Part shown: piece after piece, positions 58,961 through 64,000 of the stretch
Numbering within the stretch: position 1 is the stretch's first letter
Layout of the letters: each line of letters begins with the position of its first letter
Assembly: GCF_016808095.1 (NCBI RefSeq)
Contig: NC_068974.1
Span: 12,214,001 to 12,278,000 of the forward strand
Direction of reading: 5' to 3'
DNA length: 64,000 bases
From: Vigna angularis
Lineage: Eukaryota > Streptophyta > Magnoliopsida > Fabales > Fabaceae
Notes under the pieces: model-generated
Told to the model about the DNA's origin: nothing
Seen by the model: only the letters and a program-made list of their open reading frames with translations
Databases searched by the model: none
Program-made: the position numbers and the translations under genes

Positions 58961-59247
58961 GTGAAACAATTCCCACTCATTTCACAAATAGATTAACGAT
59001 GAAAAAATCCATCAGTAATAGAAATTACAAAATTTGTTAACATATTTGATCTAGATACACTACCGATGGAACTATCCATTGGTTATACAAATTCTAATTT
59101 ACTGACGAATCTGGCTGAATGATTAATTCTTGATGGATACTTTTGTTTATAAACTAAATTCTAAAATTTCTTAATAAAATTGACTTTACTAACAAATTTA
59201 TTTTCGTCAATAAAATTTTATTGATAATTATGAATATTCTTGTAGTT

Positions 59248-60820
59248 TGCTTAATGACATACATGCTAAAAGTTGGTAGGAGAATATTGAGTCTTTTATG
59301 TTTTTAAGTTGGACAATAATAACTTGTATCTATTGAATTGTTTGATGAATCTGAGGGACATAAAGTTTCAATGGCTCTAGATCAATTATGAGGAATGAGT
59401 ATCGAATTTGGTTATGCAATTTTATAACTTTGGTTACTTGAGTATTGCGAAATATTTCGGATTTTAATTACAAACCAACTTTTAATAACATTGTTTCTTT
59501 TAATATGATAAAAGAGTAGTGATGTTTTTAATGAAGTGATAAAAAGGAAAAATGTTTTACATAACTTTTATAAAATAAATTTTTTTAAAAATAATTGGTA
59601 GAAGAAAAATATATTTATCCTTACTTTTATTTATCATACCGATGGCATCAACTTGAAATTATCCATACTAAAATTATTTTTGTAATAAATGTTAGTTTAA
59701 TCATCTATACATTCTAATAATATAAAATTAAATTTAAAATTTATTTTATGTTTTTTAACATAAAAAGATTAACCTTTTACATTGTGTTAAATTTGATTTA
59801 TCCAATTTTAATACATTTTGACCGACGTTATTAAAAGCTAACTTTATGTTTTTGTATAATGCTTAATGAAACGATCAAATTAATTATATATATGAAATTA
59901 ATTAAAATTATATTTTAAGGTTTTTTATGTTTCATATTTCAATGTATAATGAGAAATATCCAATTAATTTATCGTGATGGGAAAATTAATTAACATAATT
60001 AGCAGTATTCTATTTTGTCTTGGAACTGTCTTTTTTTTCCTAATAACAATACGACACAAAAGTGTTTGGGATTACTGAAAATTTTAAATTACTTCAATAA
60101 CAAATTATGAATATAATATGGTAAACTACAAAAATTAATTTTTACTTGAATAAGTTCAGTAAGAAAATAATGTTTAGTTAATTAATTTCTTCTAGATATG
60201 ATAAAAAAAATTATCTTCTACATAAAAAAATATGAATCAAACTATAAACAAAAAATACCTATCGAAAAGTAATAAAAATTATAATTTTTCATAATCAATG
60301 AAAAAACAACCTATTTTGTAGTTAAAGTTTACTGAATTCCAGCTTGTGTCCAAACATTCACGTTATTTTATAACTAATGCAAACATTTTAAATCTCGCAG
60401 AAGTTACAAAAAAGTCTCTGAACCTAGTAGTTTAAGTTAAGAAAATCTTCGCTAAAATTTAGCTGACCTACAACAGTGTAAGTATAAATTTTGTTTTTCA
60501 AAAAATAAAATAGAGAAATAATTGAGACCGTTGTACAAAAGCTGAGAAAAGTTTATGCAAGACATCACTCCAAAAGTTATGCAGAGATTATAAACGACTT
60601 TGGTAATTTTAATGTGAGTCAGTTTCCGTGAAAGGCACATCTGCAAAATCTAACTTCAATTATACATATAGTATAAACCCAGCAAGAGTTTTCAATTCCA
60701 AACTAATGTCAATATAGTGAAAACTGGCCTAGTCTTTGGCTCAATCTATTTATACCAATAAGAGACTCAAAATGGTGTGATTTCCTTAAAATATATATAT
60801 AAAAAGGTATGCAACCAGCA
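59248..60820. other. AT-rich sequence downstream (3') of the DYAD-like gene
   Basis: No gene supported; includes the 3' flank/UTR of the minus-strand gene ending at 60821. I did not find a clear AATAAA signal at a convincing distance. Confidence 0.5.
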
Positions 60821-63800
60821 CTAGTCTAGGGTGAGAGGGGCTTCGTTGAGGTTAATAGTGATGGTGGTGGTGATTTTGGATAATGGAGTACCTGATGGAG
60901 GAGAAAGATGAGGGGAGAATGGGCCAGTGACATGTGTCAAAGTAGCTGTGCTCACAGGGCGCCTCTCTGCGAGTGGTTTCACTGGGGAAGAAGGACGGGT
61001 TAGGACTTGTAATGGTAGGTGCTGAGGCTGGGGTTTGAAAATGAGCTTTGGGGCTGAGGTGGTAGAAGAGGAAGCTGATGGTGGCGTAGGGACCACTGTT
61101 TGGTCATCATGGTTGGCCACAACGTGGGGAGACAAACCTATATTTGGCCACACAAAGGTTCCTTGAGGCTTGCAAATTTGAAAGCCACTTTTCAGCCTTT
61201 CAATCTTTGCCGTCTTGTTCTCTGCTGCACTGTTGTTTTTCTGCATCTGTGTATCCGCTGAGTTTGTTGCTTTGTTCTTGTAGCTTTTCTTTTCCTTCCT
61301 TGTCTCCCCTCCTATGTTTACTGATGTTGGTCCTGGAGAAAAGGCTTGGGGTGTTTCCGATTCTGACATTATTTGTTCCTCCACCATTGTTGGTTTTAGC
61401 ATTCTAAGTTTCTCCTGCATAATGGATTCCATCATTTATCACTTCTCAATATTTTACTCCCTTTTATCTAGCCAGTAATTCATTGGTTGTCATTTCTCAA
61501 TAATTAATCCGGGTGAAAAGGAAGCGGAAAAAATAATAACAAACTAACAATCATGATTCTGTACACTTTTGTTGTCTATCTATGATATTTAAAACGGTAG
61601 ATTTTGAGGAAAAGAAACCAATCATTAGCGACATTCCTTGCTATCAAACTCTTCAATCCATTGACTCTAAATAAGATGATAAAGATAATGATTACATTAC
61701 CTCCATACAACTCAGAGTCACTGAAATTTCCTTCAATTGTTCCTCTATTTTAGCCTTCTTACTCACCAACTCCGCATAAATCTCCTGCAATATAGCATTT
61801 AAGTGACTAAAACTAGTCCAATTTCTATTCACATTAGCAATTAGTTATAACCCTATTACTGCTACTGTGCTTCACCTCCTTTGGAGCGAAGGAACCATAG
61901 TCTTCCGAATTCAGACTAGACAAACATGAGCTAGGAGTAGTCTCAATGGCCAATACCTCCTCTCCCTTCTTCATTGCGAGCTCTCGCATATCTCTGTACA
62001 TCAATATGAGTAACCAACAATGACTCAGAATCGGAAGAATATATAACCTAGAAAGTATTTAACCAAAAAGGACAAAGAAATTGGCTTTACTGTTTCAACT
62101 TGAGTATTTCTTCTTTGATCTCTCTTAGTTCACTAGCAGTAACGTAATCTTGTGAAATGCTGTCCCCAAGCTTCCATCCTGGGGAAGGAGTCCAATAAGG
62201 GTCTTGTACCCCTGCTTCCTTCCTCATTTCAACAAGATCAGCACTCTCTAACCAGTATTCCATTGCGCCCTCAGCATTGTGACGCCGTCGGAATCTCTCA
62301 GCTCCTCCTGGTGCCACTTTTCCAGCCATGTGCTTCAGCAAATGATCGAGCAGACCCGTATCACCAATATACTTTCGTGCTTCTGATCTTAAATCTGGCC
62401 TCAATATTGGGTTCCCATACGCAGCTCTTTTTTCTTTCATAACCTTTAACATGTTCTCCTCTGCCATCATATACCTTCACAAATGCGAGGTAACAAAAAA
62501 ACAACTTATATTTATTGAGCCATGCAAGAAAACATTGAACTGATTACTGTACTAGATTTAAGCTTACAATACTATCATTTGGATAAAACTAAAACTAAAA
62601 CTAATTATATACCTATCAGCAGACCATCTTCCAATAGAGATTTTCCGCTTGTTTTTGTTGTAAAGCACGAGTTGTTGCTTCTTGGGATCATTCTTTGCTT
62701 TCTTAGATTTTTTAACTCCACTGCTACTCACGTTTTGATGACTTTGCCTACATTGACGCGTCATCCTCATATCCCCGAAAGACTCTTCCTTGGTAGCCTC
62801 CATTTCCTCTTCGCCTTCCTTCCTTTTCTTCTCACTAGTTCCTTCTCTGAGTTCAACGCTGGCCATCTTTCCCTTACGTGGTTCCGGTAAAGATTGAACC
62901 TTTGCCTCTTCATGGCGGCCCAAGAACCGAACTTGCCGGCGTTTTCCCCACTGCATCATCCCTGTGAACTTGAGCTGAGTCCAGCAAGAACCCTGCTTGG
63001 AAATGAGGCTCCTTGCGGCGTCAGTGAGAGCTGGATTCTCGGGGTCTTGGGTGTTTTCTTTAGAAGGAGAGACCCAGAAGCTCCAAGAGTTTCTTCTTTG
63101 TGCAAATTCCTCAGTTGGGATGCTTCTGGAAAGCGCTTTGATGGCGAAGTCCATCCCCATCACGTATTTCTCGTCGAGCGCAGGGATCGTCTTGCCGTCT
63201 TGTTTCCCAAAGTTTTGGTCGCTGAAGTGCATGCGAAGTGATTGGAGGCTTGGGTACCTTAGCGACACCAGGTGCTCCCCTATGTCACTGACCTAATGAA
63301 TGCACGCATTATCCGTTCAACCAAAAAGAATGTTTTTGAATTTCAATTCAATGTTGAAAAGGAAATCTCTTTTTATACACGTATATAGTAATATAGTAAT
63401 ATAGTAATAGTAATACCATTACAATGCGAACAGATTTTAGTTGCACTGGGGATATTGGTGAGAGCCTGGTGTGATCAATTTCATGAAATAGACCCACTTT
63501 AAAATGCTCCCATGCCCCTGCAATACCGACAGTTTTTACTATAGTGCCTTTGGAAAATATATAGATGAAAATATTTATATAACAATACACCAATAAAAGG
63601 AAAAACCAACCGCTATTATTGTTTCATTTATTTCTTATCTTCGATAACAAATTGAAGACCACTATTGAAAACAAAAAACTAAAAGAGAAAAATATTTCCT
63701 TTCCAATTTAAGACTTACAAAAAGGTTTAAAATAGGCCCACACAAATGCCAGTTACCTATTTGTACCGAAAAAGGGATGTTACCTATAGCGCTAGTTGAT

Positions 63801-63913
63801 TCAGAGGCAGGTGGAAACAGCAGAACATGTTTGTCCATACATGGGCTCTTTTTGCTTCTATCTTCGTCGACGTGGGCATCGCTTTTTTCCTGCCTCTTCA
63901 AGTGCGAACTCCT
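60821..63913 (-). CDS. DYAD: DYAD/SWITCH1/AMEIOTIC1-like meiotic protein, 5' end outside window
   Basis: Seven minus-strand exons: 63913-63784, 63517-63417, 63292-62613, 62474-62091, 61993-61876, 61784-61701, 61414-60821 (stop TAG). All introns are GT..AG and the phases join without a break, giving 696 residues in the window. An AG at 63915-63914 precedes the first exon, so upstream exon(s) lie beyond 64000. Residues about 44-110 match the DYAD N-terminal block (FHEIDHTRLSPISPVQLKSV, then SLRYPSLQSLRMHF and LDEKYVMGMDFA). Residues about 298-430 are the hallmark core: GRWSADRYMMAEENMLKVMK, PILRPDLRSEARKYIGDTGL, HMAGKVAPGGAERFRRRHNA, EYWLESADLVEMRKEAGVQD and PYWTPSPGWKLGD. Exons 4-6 end in a Lys/Glu-rich coiled-coil region; the last exon is a Ser/Pro/Thr-rich tail. 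In Arabidopsis SWI1/DYAD and maize/rice AM1 this nuclear protein is needed for meiotic entry and sister cohesion. Legume paralogues may exist, so the exact orthologue is uncertain. Confidence 0.9.
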
Positions 63914-64000
63914 CTACAAAACCATATAAATAATAAACTATAATGTCTAAAATCCACAAGAACCATGTAATATATAATCATAATTGTCAAATAATAACAG
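63914..64000 (-). other. Intron (5' part of the DYAD-like gene) at window edge
   Basis: AT-rich sequence ending in TTTATATGGTTTTGTAG before the first visible exon, a good 3' splice site. The translation start is outside the window. Confidence 0.6.

Larger units (their letters stand above)
56997..59247. mobile_element. Decayed CACTA-like element split by a solo LTR
   Basis: The left end reads (TATT)ACAAGAAAG then TATTACCGACGAAAA; the right end on the minus strand reads (AACT)ACAAGAATATTC then AATTATC and TTATTGACG. Both resemble CACTACAAGAA-type termini with the first bases mutated. Inner flanks repeat TCGATAATT/ACCGACAA (58310-58480) and ACTGACGAA/GATGGAA (59040-59200), the same motif family as the element at 11647-12888. 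No TSD survives. A C/T-rich island sits at 58640-58940. Confidence 0.55.

Noticed and set aside
61144..61407. 87-codon plus frame, and plus frames at 62152-62442 and 62894-63296
   Set aside because: Antisense shadows of exons of the DYAD-like gene.

Overview
This is a gene-poor, AT-rich stretch of a plant nuclear genome. The transposon families, especially SIRE-like Ty1-copia elements and Athila/Calypso-like Ty3-gypsy elements with an env-position ORF, together with the DYAD-type host gene, suggest a legume, perhaps Phaseoleae such as Vigna or Phaseolus. The species is inferred; no host gene here fixes it.

Layout. 1-1480: edge of a minus-strand copia element (gag, PBS, LTR). 2755-5462: complete, young, non-autonomous LTR element (TSD CATCC) whose interior is an array of short perfect hairpins. 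6335-8660: solo LTR with TSD TACAA, carrying a 124-bp AT microsatellite and a 25-bp minisatellite. 10940-11476 and 13959-14629: two hAT-type MITEs of one family, flanking a small CACTA element (11647-12888, TSD ATA) that carries a captured PPR gene fragment. 15480-17600: diverged LTR-like repeat with a 48-bp tandem array. 23224-23750: another hAT-like MITE. 24674-25512: dead CACTA-type transposase/Ulp1 protease gene. 26890-28470: LINE remnant. 28470-31240: Athila-like 3' end, LTR and PBS-like sequence.

31452 to about 55000 is a nested stack that I resolved by target-site duplications. A minus-strand SIRE-like copia element has its right (5') LTR interrupted by a plus-strand element of the same family (35970-48407, TSD TCCCT). 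That element's 5' LTR is interrupted by an Athila-like gypsy element (36535-45200), which lacks RT/RNase H/integrase but keeps gag, protease and the env-position ORF. The outer LTR is also interrupted by a 4.3-kb CACTA element (50370-54680, TSD TTA) carrying a PP2C gene fragment. 56700-59250 holds further CACTA-like sequence, itself split by a copia-type solo LTR.

The only intact-looking host gene is at the right edge: 60821-63913 minus, seven exons of a DYAD/SWITCH1/AMEIOTIC1-like meiotic gene whose first exon(s) lie beyond the window. All other coding sequence is transposon-derived or captured, and broken.
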